A DNA stretch of 47,776 nt from Desulfobacter vibrioformis DSM 8776 (GTDB lineage: Bacteria; Desulfobacterota; Desulfobacteria; Desulfobacterales; Desulfobacteraceae), in contig NZ_JQKJ01000029.1 of NCBI RefSeq assembly GCF_000745975.1, positions 1 through 47,776 of the forward strand, written 5' to 3'. A program made the translations under genes and the position numbers. The notes beneath the pieces were generated by a model. That model worked only from the letters and a program-made list of their open reading frames with translations. It made no database searches and was not told the DNA's origin. This document shows, in pieces, positions 24,062-32,389 of this stretch. The first letter of the stretch is position 1; each line of letters opens with the position of its first letter.

Positions 24062-25821
24062 GCCATGGGTTCTTTCATGCCAATTTTGCTTTGCAGTGGC
24101 AGTATAATCCGGGCCGTGGTACCGACACCCTTTGCGCTGGTGATTTTTAGCTGTCCCCCATGGGCGAGGATAATTTCATATGCAATGGGAAGCCCCAGTC
24201 CCAGCCCTTTGTCTTTGGTGGTATATTCAAACTCCAGCACCCGTTTAAGGGTGTCGTTGTCTATACCGGTTCCTGTATCGCTTATCAGGATCTGCGCATG
24301 GCCACTTCCTGCCCCGGATGCCGCGACGGATATTTCACCCTTTTCCGATATGGATTCCATGGCATTTTTAAGTAAGTTCCAGACCGCCTGCCTGAATCTT
24401 GGTTCGTCCATGGCAACGATCAGGCAGGATTCAGGCGCATTGAAGATGATTTTAATCCCCCTGGGTGTTGCGGTTTCCCGTGCAAGGCTGACCACAGGGG
24501 CGAGAAAGTCGCCCAAAAAAAACGGCTTGAATTTGCCCGGCTTTATTCTGGCCGGTTCAATAAAGGTTTCTATAATCCGGTTCAATCTGTCAATTTCATC
24601 CCTCACAATGGACACGAGTCGGGAAAACTCTTTTTTATCCTTGTCCGTATCAGGACTGAATTCCCTGAAAATTCTCTGGACTGCCATGCTTACGGCATTC
24701 AGAGGATTTCTGATTTCGTGGGCAACCCCTGCAGCAAGCTTCCCCAGGGAGGACAACCGTTGGGCCTGGGCCAGTTGCCTGTTCAGATCCTGGACCCGAT
24801 CATTGTGCCGCCGTTGAATCCGATAGACAAAAAGAAGCACAATCCCGGCGCTGCAGATAATGATCCCTGTGAAGACAAAAACATGGATCATGTTTCGTTG
24901 GGCCGTTTCACGGACCTGTGTGATATCGATGCCGGCAATGCCTTTAAAATCTGACGCCCTCCCTGTTGTCATGGGTAAACATACCTCCATAATCGGTTGG
25001 TCCCGGCGCAGGCAGCGCGGGCCGGAAAAGGCAGGTTCGGTTAAAGTCGGAAACGTTTCAGGCTGCTCAGTCTGAGCAGCGTCGGTGAAGCTGTTTTTGC
25101 CGGAACCGGCAACCACACGTCCGTTTCCGTCTGTCACAAGCAGATAGCGAAGCCCTTTTTGCCGGCCGACCTCCTGGATTACCTCCTGGTAAACAAGCCT
25201 GAGCATAAGCAGATCCAGATCTCTTTGATTGAGCATCAAAAAAATCACCCCCGCACCTTTTTCCCGCTGAATACCAACCCAGTGTGTTTTGCTGGCGTCC
25301 GGGTCATTAAGCTCCAGTTCAATATGAACGTCATTTTGTTCCAGCGTAACCTTGTTCAGTTCCTCCTTTTCAACGTCGGAAAGTGACCGGCTGCCCGATA
25401 AAATAGAACCGCCGGGGTCCAGAAAAAAAATCCCCGTGACAAAAAACGTATTGGCCAATTGTTTTAACACGTCATTTAGCGGCAGGTCGGCTTTAAAACT
25501 GCGATCCAGTTCTTTTGCTGAATCTATGAGCCGTTCTATGACCTTTTCCTTGGCCCTGAATTTCGTTTCAATATCTGTAAAATCTCCTAACGGATCCACC
25601 AGAGAACGGGTTTTGGGGGACAAATCATCGTACCGCTCCCGCGCAACGGCTTCAAGGCTTTCAAGCACCGCTTTCCCCCCGGATTCAGCCATATTGAGCA
25701 AAAGATTTTTCGTCCGGTAAACATCCATTACGGCGGTGATAAAAAAAAGAAGCGTCAGGAGCAAAAACAATATGAGAACGGCTGGCAGATTTCCACCCTG
25801 CAATTTGGTTTTCCACGGCAT
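24058..25821 (-). CDS. ZraS-like sensor histidine kinase
   Basis: A 587-residue membrane kinase. The first helix (residues 12-31) and second (about 316-338) enclose a periplasmic sensor of about 285 residues with a PAS/CACHE-like end (GLRYLLVTDGNGRVVAGSG). Then come the H-box GVAHEIRNPLNAVSM (phospho-His near 368), the N-box LLKNAMESI and G-boxes SDTGTGID and GLGLGLPIAYEII. It starts 9 nt after the ZraP-like gene and phosphorylates the adjacent regulator. Sensing metal or envelope stress is inferred from the ZraP neighbour. Confidence 0.9.
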   Translation of the reverse strand: MPWKTKLQGGNLPAVLILFLLLTLLFFITAVMDVYRTKNLLLNMAESGGKAVLESLEAVARERYDDLSPKTRSLVDPLGDFTDIETKFRAKEKVIERLIDSAKELDRSFKADLPLNDVLKQLANTFFVTGIFFLDPGGSILSGSRSLSDVEKEELNKVTLEQNDVHIELELNDPDASKTHWVGIQREKGAGVIFLMLNQRDLDLLMLRLVYQEVIQEVGRQKGLRYLLVTDGNGRVVAGSGKNSFTDAAQTEQPETFPTLTEPAFSGPRCLRRDQPIMEVCLPMTTGRASDFKGIAGIDITQVRETAQRNMIHVFVFTGIIICSAGIVLLFVYRIQRRHNDRVQDLNRQLAQAQRLSSLGKLAAGVAHEIRNPLNAVSMAVQRIFREFSPDTDKDKKEFSRLVSIVRDEIDRLNRIIETFIEPARIKPGKFKPFFLGDFLAPVVSLARETATPRGIKIIFNAPESCLIVAMDEPRFRQAVWNLLKNAMESISEKGEISVAASGAGSGHAQILISDTGTGIDNDTLKRVLEFEYTTKDKGLGLGLPIAYEIILAHGGQLKITSAKGVGTTARIILPLQSKIGMKEPMA

Positions 25822-25830
25822 AACTCTGAT

Positions 25831-26271
25831 CTACCATCCGCTATGAGAACCGGAATCTCCCATCATTGTGCACCAGTTGCGCCGCTGATCCGGAGTCAGC
25901 GTCTGTCTGATCCTGATTTGATATTCGACGATCAAGCTATACAGCTGATCCCTGATTTTTGAATGCGTTTTGGACAAATCCATAATCATTTTTTCATCTG
26001 CGTCGCTGCTGCGCAAAAGTGCCCTGAATTCGATTCTTTTCAGCATACAAGCCTGGTAGCAGTCTATGATTTTTTTCCGGTACTGCCTGTTGATAATGCT
26101 TACAGCATCCCGCTGTTCCCGGGACAACCCTAAATCCTGTATGGCTGTGCAATGTCTGTCCCAGTCCGGGGTATGAGCTTCATGTCCGTCATGGAAAGGA
26201 AATTCTGCGGCAGTTGCCAACGGCAAGGATAATAGTAAAATCGCACAAATGATTATCAGGTATCTGTTCAT
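25831..26271 (-). CDS. ZraP/Spy-like periplasmic protein
   Basis: A 146-residue protein with signal peptide (IICAILLLSLPLATAAEF) and an all-helical Spy/CpxP/ZraP-type body: LGLSREQRDAVSIINRQY and the closing motif RQTLTPDQRRNWCTMMG, the LTPxQ pattern of the family. His and Cys residues near the N- and C-termini could bind Zn. ZraP is the chaperone-like repressor partner of ZraSR. It is the first gene of a three-gene operon with the kinase and regulator, driven by the sigma-54 promoter 55 bp upstream. Confidence 0.8.
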   Translation of the reverse strand: MNRYLIIICAILLLSLPLATAAEFPFHDGHEAHTPDWDRHCTAIQDLGLSREQRDAVSIINRQYRKKIIDCYQACMLKRIEFRALLRSSDADEKMIMDLSKTHSKIRDQLYSLIVEYQIRIRQTLTPDQRRNWCTMMGDSGSHSGW

Positions 26272-26325
26272 AACACCTTTATTCTTTCACTTAAAATACT
26301 TTTTAGGCAGCTCAACCAAAGAACA

Positions 26326-26339
26326 GCAAAGAACATACC
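26326..26339 (-). promoter_or_regulatory. Sigma-54 promoter for the zraP-like operon
   Basis: On the minus strand, TGGTATGTTCTTTGCT has GG at 26338-26339 and GC at 26326-26327, with the required 10-nt spacing and TTTGC at -12. The -24 element TGGTAT departs from TGGCAC at two bases. The start codon lies about 55 bp downstream. Confidence 0.6.
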
Positions 26340-26493
26340 ACCCGTCCAATGAACTCAAATTGAATTGCCGAATAACAGCCTTGGGCTGGCGTAATCTATC
26401 AACATCCAGGCTCAATAAACAACAGAACTCTTTGTTCTTTTCATGATAGAGGCCTAAAAACACCTCCCCAATAACGCTGCCCGGGTTCCGGAA

Positions 26494-26511
26494 ATCGACA
26501 AATTTGTCGAT
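26494..26511. promoter_or_regulatory. Perfect palindrome, putative enhancer site
   Basis: ATCGACAAATTTGTCGAT is an 18-bp perfect palindrome containing CGACA-N4-TGTCG. It lies about 155 bp upstream of the zraP-like promoter, a normal distance for an enhancer-binding activator. The same pattern occurs at 29615 before the efflux operon. Confidence 0.6.
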
Positions 26512-26581
26512 CGGGTATATTTTACCCAAATGGTTCAATCCGTTGGCCAGAAGCCGTGGTCATCATTTGTTAGACTGTTTT

Positions 26582-26595
26582 CGACAATTATTGCC
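26582..26595. promoter_or_regulatory. Second putative activator site
   Basis: CGACAATTATTGCC, preceded by TTTT, is repeated exactly at 29700-29713 before the efflux operon. It keeps the left half of the CGACA-N4-TGTCG palindrome. It lies about 240 bp upstream of the zraP-like promoter and some 85 bp from the perfect palindrome. Confidence 0.5.
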
Positions 26596-26649
26596 TCCTT
26601 TAATATCCGGCCATCATCATGTTGATACACACCAGTTGACCTTATCGTT

Positions 26650-27768
26650 TTATTTTTCGGATGCGCTTCCGGCAGTATCCGGGTTGTAGCTTAAATGATA
26701 AACACCGGTTGGTGTTTTAACGGCATACAAAAAATATTTGCGTTTGAACCACAAGGCCACGTTGACAAGAGCGATGAGTACCGGCACTTCCACCAACGGG
26801 CCGATGACCGCGGCAAAGGCTTCACCGGAATTGATCCCGAATACGGCCACAGCCACGGCAATGGCCAGCTCAAAGTTGTTGGATGCGGCTGTGAAAGATA
26901 AGGTGGCGGTTTGTTCGTAAGTGGCCCCAAGTTTGGCGGACATGAAAAAGCTGATCAAAAACATGAGCAAAAAGTAAACACACAGCGGAATGGCAATGCG
27001 TACGACATCCAGCGGCAGTTTGACGATATATTCGCCTTTGAGTGAAAACATCACCAGAATTGTGAACAAAAGAGCGATCAACGTCAGGGGACTGATTTTG
27101 GGGATAAATTTTTCATGATACCAGTTCTCACCTTTAGTTTTAAGTCCGATGATACGGGTAAGCAGGCCGGCGATAAACGGAATACCCAGGTAGATGAAAA
27201 CACTTTCGGCAATCTGTCCGATCGTGACATTTACGGTGGCGCCCTCAATGCCGAACCGTCCCGGAAGAATGGTAATAAAAAACCAGGCATAAACAGAAAA
27301 AAACAGAACCTGAAAAATCGAATTAAACGCCACCAGTCCGGCGCAGTATTCGGCATCACCTTTAGCCAGGTCGTTCCATACCAGCACCATGGCGATACAT
27401 CGTGCCAGGCCGATCATAATCAACCCCACCATATATTCATGATGCCCGGACAAAAAAGATATGGCCAGCAGGAACATCAGGACAGGGCCGATAATCCAGT
27501 TCTGAATCAGCGACAACCCCAGGACCTTCACATCACGAAAGACAAATCCAAGTTTCTCATAACGCACCTTGGCCAGGGGCGGATACATCATAAGGATCAG
27601 CCCAACGGCAATGGGGATGTTGGTTGTTCCCACCTGGAAAACATTGATCACGTCCCGGACGCCGGGGAAAAAATAACCTCCGAAAACCCCGACCGCCATG
27701 GCCAGAAAAATCCATAACGTTAAAAATCTGTCCAGAAAGCTTAAGCTTTTAACCGTTGAATGACTCAT
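26650..27768 (-). CDS. acr3: ACR3-family arsenite efflux transporter
   Basis: A 372-residue membrane protein with ten helices. Family motifs: [38 protein letters not shown] (the essential Cys), and [19 protein letters not shown]. It extrudes As(III) using the proton gradient. It follows arsC by 28 nt in an arsR-arsC-acr3 operon. Confidence 0.93.
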   Translation of the reverse strand: MSHSTVKSLSFLDRFLTLWIFLAMAVGVFGGYFFPGVRDVINVFQVGTTNIPIAVGLILMMYPPLAKVRYEKLGFVFRDVKVLGLSLIQNWIIGPVLMFLLAISFLSGHHEYMVGLIMIGLARCIAMVLVWNDLAKGDAEYCAGLVAFNSIFQVLFFSVYAWFFITILPGRFGIEGATVNVTIGQIAESVFIYLGIPFIAGLLTRIIGLKTKGENWYHEKFIPKISPLTLIALLFTILVMFSLKGEYIVKLPLDVVRIAIPLCVYFLLMFLISFFMSAKLGATYEQTATLSFTAASNNFELAIAVAVAVFGINSGEAFAAVIGPLVEVPVLIALVNVALWFKRKYFLYAVKTPTGVYHLSYNPDTAGSASEK

Positions 27769-27796
27769 TTTTTTCTCCTGTTAACGATTATCCTAT

Positions 27797-28246
27797 TTAA
27801 TTATTTATGTTTTCAGGAAGTTTTTCGACAAAAGCCCTGATTTCATCCCTGACCCTGCGATAGCAGTCCAGTTGTTTTTCTTCCGGCTCCCCTTTTTTTT
27901 CAAGTTCGGCTGCCAGTTTGGGCGGATCGTCAAACCCAACGTGGATCACCTTGCAGCGGGGCGGAAAATAGGGACAGGTTTCATGGGCATGTCCACAAAC
28001 CGTAATCACGGCATCCAGTTTCATATCCAGAAACTCATTAATCAGCTTGGATCGTTGGCCTGAAATATCCACACCGACCTCAGCCATGACTTTTACGGCA
28101 TTGGGATTGAGACCGTGTGTTTCAACTCCGGCAGAACAGGCATCAATAATGTCCCCTTTTAAATGTCTGGTCCAGCCTTCCGCCATCTGGCTGCGACATG
28201 AATTGCCTGTACACAAGAATAGTATTTTAAGCTTTTCTTTCATCAT
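27797..28246 (-). CDS. arsC: Thioredoxin-coupled arsenate reductase
   Basis: A 149-residue low-molecular-weight-phosphatase type ArsC. The P-loop FLCTGNSCRSQMAEG holds nucleophile Cys12; the redox pair is Cys84 and Cys91 in TVCGHAHETCPYFPPRC. It reduces arsenate to arsenite, regenerated by thioredoxin. ATGATG gives two possible starts; the stop of arsR touches the first. Confidence 0.92.
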   Translation of the reverse strand: MMKEKLKILFLCTGNSCRSQMAEGWTRHLKGDIIDACSAGVETHGLNPNAVKVMAEVGVDISGQRSKLINEFLDMKLDAVITVCGHAHETCPYFPPRCKVIHVGFDDPPKLAAELEKKGEPEEKQLDCYRRVRDEIRAFVEKLPENINN

Positions 28247-28639
28247 TTATTCCCCTTTGTTTGAATTGGCGCAGGCACTGCGTTCTCTTTGTTTTTGGCT
28301 TAGTTCTTTGCAGGAAATCACCAATTTCTGTTTTAATACCTGCAAATCTTCTTTTACCTGTTCACATTGTTCGACTCTGTTTTCCACCCACCTGAAAAGT
28401 GGTGTTAATGAGGGATCATCCCTGTTGATTTGAAAATAGATCCAGCGACCCTGTTTACGTTTTTTTAACACCCCGGCGTTTACCATCAAATCCAGATGCC
28501 TGGAGGTGGTCGCTCCGGCTACGCCCAGAAATTCGGTGATCTGGCAGGCACATAATTCGTTATGAACCAATAGGGCATTTAAAACTCTGAGCCTGTTTTT
28601 GTCTGACATTGATTTTATAATCGAAAGCGTTTTATCCAT
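28247..28639 (-). CDS. arsR: ArsR-family repressor of the arsenic operon
   Basis: A 130-residue winged-helix repressor with the metal-site motif HNELCACQITEFLG and recognition helix VAGATTSRHLDLM. The C-terminus adds Cys residues (VISCKELS, SACANS) that may also bind As(III). Upstream, near 28662-28682, lie two direct CTAAAT repeats (CTAAATACCTAAATG) inside an AT-rich stretch, a likely operator, with a TTGACA further up. Confidence 0.88.
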   Translation of the reverse strand: MDKTLSIIKSMSDKNRLRVLNALLVHNELCACQITEFLGVAGATTSRHLDLMVNAGVLKKRKQGRWIYFQINRDDPSLTPLFRWVENRVEQCEQVKEDLQVLKQKLVISCKELSQKQRERSACANSNKGE

Positions 28640-28769
28640 GCATTACACACCATTCTATAATTAGCTAAATACCTAAATGTAGGAAGTCACAAATTTTAAC
28701 GCATGTCAAGATAAAATTTTTCAAACCTGTTGGTCGGTATCCCAGGTGGCTGCTGCGTAATATTTGATG

Positions 28770-29233
28770 TTAATTGAGAACTATCACCACCTGTCCGTTA
28801 TGCCGGAGGATGTCCACCTTGACACCATAGACAGCAGCGACCATATCACCATTCACATGATCCGGCCGACCTCCGGCAAAGACTTTTCCGTTTTTGAGAA
28901 ATAAAAACCGATCCGCAAAACGAAAGGCCAGGTTCAAATCGTGCATGGTCATCACGGCAGATATCCGGTGTTCCCTGATCACCCGCCCGATGGTATGCAA
29001 GATATCAAGTTGGTTTTTTAAATCCAGACTGCTCGTGGGTTCGTCAAGGAGCAGCACTTTAGCTTCTTGAACCAGGGCACGGGCGATGCAGACTTTTTGC
29101 AATTGGCCCCCGCTGAGTTCATCAATCCAAGAATGGCCAGCATCTGTCCCTGGTCCAATGTGAACCCCAAATCGCTCAACACCACCCGGCCGTTTTTATA
29201 GCCTACTTTTAGATCCTGGGCCTTGAGCATCAT
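28770..29233 (-). pseudogene. FecE/BtuD-type ABC ATPase, internal deletion
   Basis: The gene begins normally with RBS AGGAGG and MLKAQDLKVGYKNGRVVLSDLGFTL-type text, up to GQMLAILG, where Walker A (GPNGAGKST) should follow. Instead the sequence jumps to the signature-motif region in another frame: DELSGGQLQKVCIARAL, then LLLDEPTSSLD (Walker B) and the H-loop MTMHDLNLA. About 110 codons including Walker A and Q-loop are missing and the frame is shifted near 29128, so no functional ATPase can be made. The family imports siderophores, heme or cobalamin. Confidence 0.8.
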
Positions 29234-29496
29234 CGCCTCCTTTCCTGGATCAGAAGATAAAGAAATGTCGGGGCTCCTAAAAACGCGGTGAGAATGGAAA
29301 CGGGCAATACGTTCGGCGAAAGAACAAGGCGGGCCACCGTATCCGAACTCAAAAGTAAAACAGCCCCGGTCAGACAGGACGCAGGCATTACAAACCGGTG
29401 GTCGTCTCCAATAATCCGGCGGACGATATGCGAACAAATCAGCCCGACAAAACCAATGACACCCAGAAAAGAGACGATAAAAGCCTTGATCAACAT
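29230..29496 (-). pseudogene. FecCD-family permease, C-terminal fragment
   Basis: These 88 residues match only the end of a BtuC/FecD permease: [19 protein letters not shown], and the family ending [18 protein letters not shown] complete permease has about 330 residues; nothing of the first three quarters is upstream. It overlaps the ATPase pseudogene as in an intact operon. Both are remnants of one iron/B12-type transporter. Confidence 0.8.
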
Positions 29497-29614
29497 GGAT
29501 AAGTAACCTTTTTTTTAATGATATTCTCTCTGATTTCAATCCAAGGAAGCCGATTTTCCCATTACGGTGACTGGAATATTGATCGTGGTTATAACGCTGT
29601 TCTGATTTAGCAGC

Positions 29615-29628
29615 CGACAGAATTGTCG
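29615..29628. promoter_or_regulatory. Palindrome CGACA-N4-TGTCG, putative enhancer site
   Basis: CGACAGAATTGTCG has the same half-sites and spacing as the palindrome at 26494. It lies about 190 bp upstream of the sigma-54 promoter of the efflux operon. Confidence 0.6.
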
Positions 29629-29699
29629 ATTGGATAGTTTTTACTCGAACGTGTATTCCTTTGAACCAGTGCTGTTATCCGCTTCTATTGCTTTATTTT

Positions 29700-29713
29700 C
29701 GACAATTATTGCC
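29700..29713. promoter_or_regulatory. Repeated activator site before the efflux operon
   Basis: CGACAATTATTGCC is identical to the site at 26582-26595, including the TTTT before it. It lies about 107 bp upstream of the sigma-54 promoter. Confidence 0.5.
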
Positions 29714-29819
29714 GCATCGCCCTGAATGGGTATTATTCATGCCAGCATGAGATGCTTCCAATATATCATATTTAAATTACATATAGTTTCATTAGTTATC
29801 AAAAATAGAAATCAAGTTA

Positions 29820-29833
29820 GGCACACTCTTTGC
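29820..29833 (+). promoter_or_regulatory. Sigma-54 promoter of the efflux operon
   Basis: TTAGGCACACTCTTTGCG has GG at 29820-29821 and GC at 29832-29833, exactly 10 nt apart, with good -24 (GGCAC) and -12 (TTTGC) elements. Predicted transcription start is near 29845, about 30 nt before the Spy-like gene's ATG. Confidence 0.75.
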
Positions 29834-29875
29834 GACTTGAGTTACCCAAACCCCAAATATGAGGAGGCAACTAAA

Positions 29876-30331
29876 ATGAAAAACATAAGCACACTTATCC
29901 TGGCCGGATTCATCATTTTGACCGGTTCCCAGGCCATGGCGTGGCCCGGCAGCGGTCACTCCGGTACGGGACATGGAAATGGATACGCCTGTAACGGGGC
30001 TGACCTGGACCTGACCCCGGATCAGTCCGTTCAGCTGCTAAAGCTTAAGACGGCATTCATCAAGGCCGTTACACCTTTCCAGAATCAGATGATCACGCTA
30101 CGTTCCGAACTGCGGATTCTGTGGAACGTAGCGCAGCCGGAGAAGGAAAAAATTTTAGCCAAAGAAAAAGAGATGTCGGATCTCAGCACCAAAATTTCTG
30201 AAATCCGCACAACCTATCAGCTGGATTGCAGAGCGGTCCTTACGCCGAACCAGCTGGCCCGTACTCGTTTCGCAGAAAAAGGCATGGAGACTGGACACGG
30301 CCCAAATCGGCACCACAACAGTGCCTGGTAA
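29876..30331 (+). CDS. Spy/ZraP-like periplasmic protein
   Basis: A 151-residue protein. ATG 29876 follows AGGAGG and begins a clear signal peptide (ISTLILAGFIILTGSQAMA); codons further upstream lie in the promoter. The mature part is His/Gly-rich at both ends (GSGHSGTGHGNG, GHGPNRHHN) and helical in between, with the two family motifs LDLTPDQSVQLLKLK and AVLTPNQLARTRF. It probably binds metal or acts as a periplasmic chaperone. It is the first gene of the efflux operon and a paralogue of the gene at 25831. Confidence 0.82.
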   Translation: MKNISTLILAGFIILTGSQAMAWPGSGHSGTGHGNGYACNGADLDLTPDQSVQLLKLKTAFIKAVTPFQNQMITLRSELRILWNVAQPEKEKILAKEKEMSDLSTKISEIRTTYQLDCRAVLTPNQLARTRFAEKGMETGHGPNRHHNSAW

Positions 30332-30382
30332 AAATCTGTAATTCACGCATCACGATCATCTTCACCTGAGTGATGTCCTTAG

Positions 30383-31021
30383 GTGCAAAAAAAAGTAAGG
30401 ATCATCTTTTCCATGGTCAGAAACCAATTAAAAACAAAAAAAACAACCAGACCCTTAAAACCTTCAGGCGGGAAACAATCCATGATCTGGCTGTCTATCC
30501 TGCTTGTCACAATCAGTTTTATTGGCGGCACTGTTTTCAGCAGTTTCAAGCTTTCCAGGACAGCAGCCCCGGAACCCCCTCCTGCCGGAACGGCCCCGGC
30601 AGTTGATTTTGATACGCTGAAAACCCGGGCACTTGAAAATAAGCAGAATGCAAACGTCTGGACCCAACTAGGCAACGCCTATTTTGATGCGGGCCAGTAT
30701 CAAAATGCCATTGATGCCTATGAAAAATCCGTGGCCATTGATCCGGGTAACCCTGATGTTCTCACGGATCTGGGCGTCATGTACCGCCGCAGCAATCAGC
30801 CTGAAAAAGCCGTTGAAATGTTCAGCAGAGCAATGGCCGCTGATCCGGGGCATGAAGTGTCACGGATGAACAAAGGCATTGTGCTGCTCCATGATCTGAA
30901 CGACAAATCTGAAGCCATGAAAGCCTGGAAAGGACTTCTTGAGATCAATCCGTTAGCCACTTTCGGCAACGGACAATCTGTGGATCGTATGGTCTGGGAA
31001 TACGAGCAGGAACGCAAATAA
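30383..31021 (+). CDS. Membrane-anchored TPR protein
   Basis: A 212-residue protein. A short basic N-terminus is followed by one helix (IWLSILLVTISFIGGTVF, about residues 35-52), a Pro-rich linker, then three TPR units (ANVWTQLGNAYFDAGQYQNA, PDVLTDLGVMYRRSNQPEKA, HEVSRMNKGIVLLHDL). It resembles CcmH/NrfG-type TPR proteins and may organise the pump or a periplasmic partner. Start GTG 30383 or ATG 30413 (with TAAGGA 11 nt before). Confidence 0.75.
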   Translation: MQKKVRIIFSMVRNQLKTKKTTRPLKPSGGKQSMIWLSILLVTISFIGGTVFSSFKLSRTAAPEPPPAGTAPAVDFDTLKTRALENKQNANVWTQLGNAYFDAGQYQNAIDAYEKSVAIDPGNPDVLTDLGVMYRRSNQPEKAVEMFSRAMAADPGHEVSRMNKGIVLLHDLNDKSEAMKAWKGLLEINPLATFGNGQSVDRMVWEYEQERK

Positions 31022-31024
31022 TAA

Positions 31025-32389
31025 ATGGATTTATCAATGATTGGAAAAAAGATGGGAACGGCATGCAACAGGATATTACGCTTTCTGGTGGTTTTGTTCT
31101 GCATTGGTACAGGCGTTGTAAATGCCGAACCAGACCCGCAGATGTCTTTGGAATTGTGTGTTGAAACAGCGCTTTTAAACAACCCATCGCTTCTTGCTTT
31201 AAAAGCACAGGTCAAAGGGGCGGAATACGATGTAAAGATGGCTGAGGGCCGGAGATGGCCCTCCCTGCATTTTAATGCCGCAGAGTCCTTGTACTCGGAT
31301 GACACAAGATTGTTTCCGGCAAGTTACAATGGAGAGCAAGGAGTTTTCGGCAAAGATATGACGGATCTGGGCCTGATCCTTCAACTGCCGCTTTATACCG
31401 GGGGGCAGTTAAGCGGCGCAACTGCTGCAGCCAGACATAACCGTGAAGCATTTGAATATACGCTTCTGAGAGCATCCCAGATTTTGGAATTTGATGTGGC
31501 CCAGACCGCGTACAAAATTCTTGGCCAGGTCAAACAGCTTGAAAGCATCATATTTTCCCAACAGGTATTGAACCGGGATAAAGAGCGTATAACGGCAATG
31601 GTTGACGCCAGAAAGGCTGCCAGGGTAGACCTGCTCAGGATGGACGTGCGGCTGGCAAAAATTGACCAGGCCAGGGTGAGTGCTGAAAACAATTTGTATG
31701 GCGCATGGCAGGAACTGTTTCGTTTAATGGGAAAAAATGGCCCATTGCCCGACTCCCTTCCTGGAATTGATGGCAGTCTGCTTCCTGTCCCGCCCCTTCC
31801 AGACACTGGTGATGCTTTGGAAAAAGCACTGGAAAACCGCCCGGATATAAAGGCGCTGGACAGCAGGGTCGCTGTCCAGAAACAAAAAGCGGCTTCAGCC
31901 AGGGGCAAAGCCTTGCCGCAGATCTACTTAAAAGGAAGTTACGGATACCGGTTTATGACTGATTCCAATGACTATCCCCAAGGAACGGATGACTCTGATG
32001 TCCGGGGGAGCATTGGGGTAAACCTGGATCTCCCGCTGTTTGAAGGAGGCCATATACGGGCCGAGATTAACCGTGAACAGGCGCTTCTTGCATCCATTGA
32101 AAACCAGCGGCACTCCCTTGGCCTTCTGGTTCAAAAGGAGATCCGGACGGCTGTGCTTGATATGACATCGGCCATTCAGCGGATCAAAACCCAGAAAACC
32201 GCCGTGGCTCAGGCCAGGGACGCCCTTGCCATTGAGCAGGAAAAGTACCTTCTGGGCAAAGGAACGATTCTGGATGTTCTGGATGCCCAGAATGCCATGC
32301 TGGAAATTGAAACCGAATATTACCGGGCCGCAGCTGATTACCACACGGCTGTTGCCAGATTTGCCCTGACCAGGGGAGACACCAAATGA
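31025..32389 (+). CDS. TolC-family outer-membrane efflux protein
   Basis: A 454-residue protein with signal peptide (FLVVLFCIGTGVVNA) and the two repeats of an outer-membrane efflux protein: ETALLNNPSLLALKAQVKGA and LENRPDIKALDSRVAVQK, each followed by long helices and a beta segment (INVNLDLPLFEGGHI-like). TolC trimers form the outer duct of RND pumps. It ends overlapping the next gene by ATGA. Confidence 0.9.
   Translation: MDLSMIGKKMGTACNRILRFLVVLFCIGTGVVNAEPDPQMSLELCVETALLNNPSLLALKAQVKGAEYDVKMAEGRRWPSLHFNAAESLYSDDTRLFPASYNGEQGVFGKDMTDLGLILQLPLYTGGQLSGATAAARHNREAFEYTLLRASQILEFDVAQTAYKILGQVKQLESIIFSQQVLNRDKERITAMVDARKAARVDLLRMDVRLAKIDQARVSAENNLYGAWQELFRLMGKNGPLPDSLPGIDGSLLPVPPLPDTGDALEKALENRPDIKALDSRVAVQKQKAASARGKALPQIYLKGSYGYRFMTDSNDYPQGTDDSDVRGSIGVNLDLPLFEGGHIRAEINREQALLASIENQRHSLGLLVQKEIRTAVLDMTSAIQRIKTQKTAVAQARDALAIEQEKYLLGKGTILDVLDAQNAMLEIETEYYRAAADYHTAVARFALTRGDTK

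Larger units (their letters stand above)
26287..26538 (-). other. Possible gene remnant between acr3 and the zraP-like gene
   Basis: A minus-strand frame of 83 codons reads as ordinary protein (LGKIYPIDKFVDFRNPGSV, EFCCLLSLDVDRLRQP) but begins with TTG, has no RBS, and a stop lies about 9 codons upstream. The sigma-54 promoter and palindrome of the zraP-like operon lie within it. I do not recognise the family. Most likely a decayed gene now used as promoter DNA. Confidence 0.3.
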
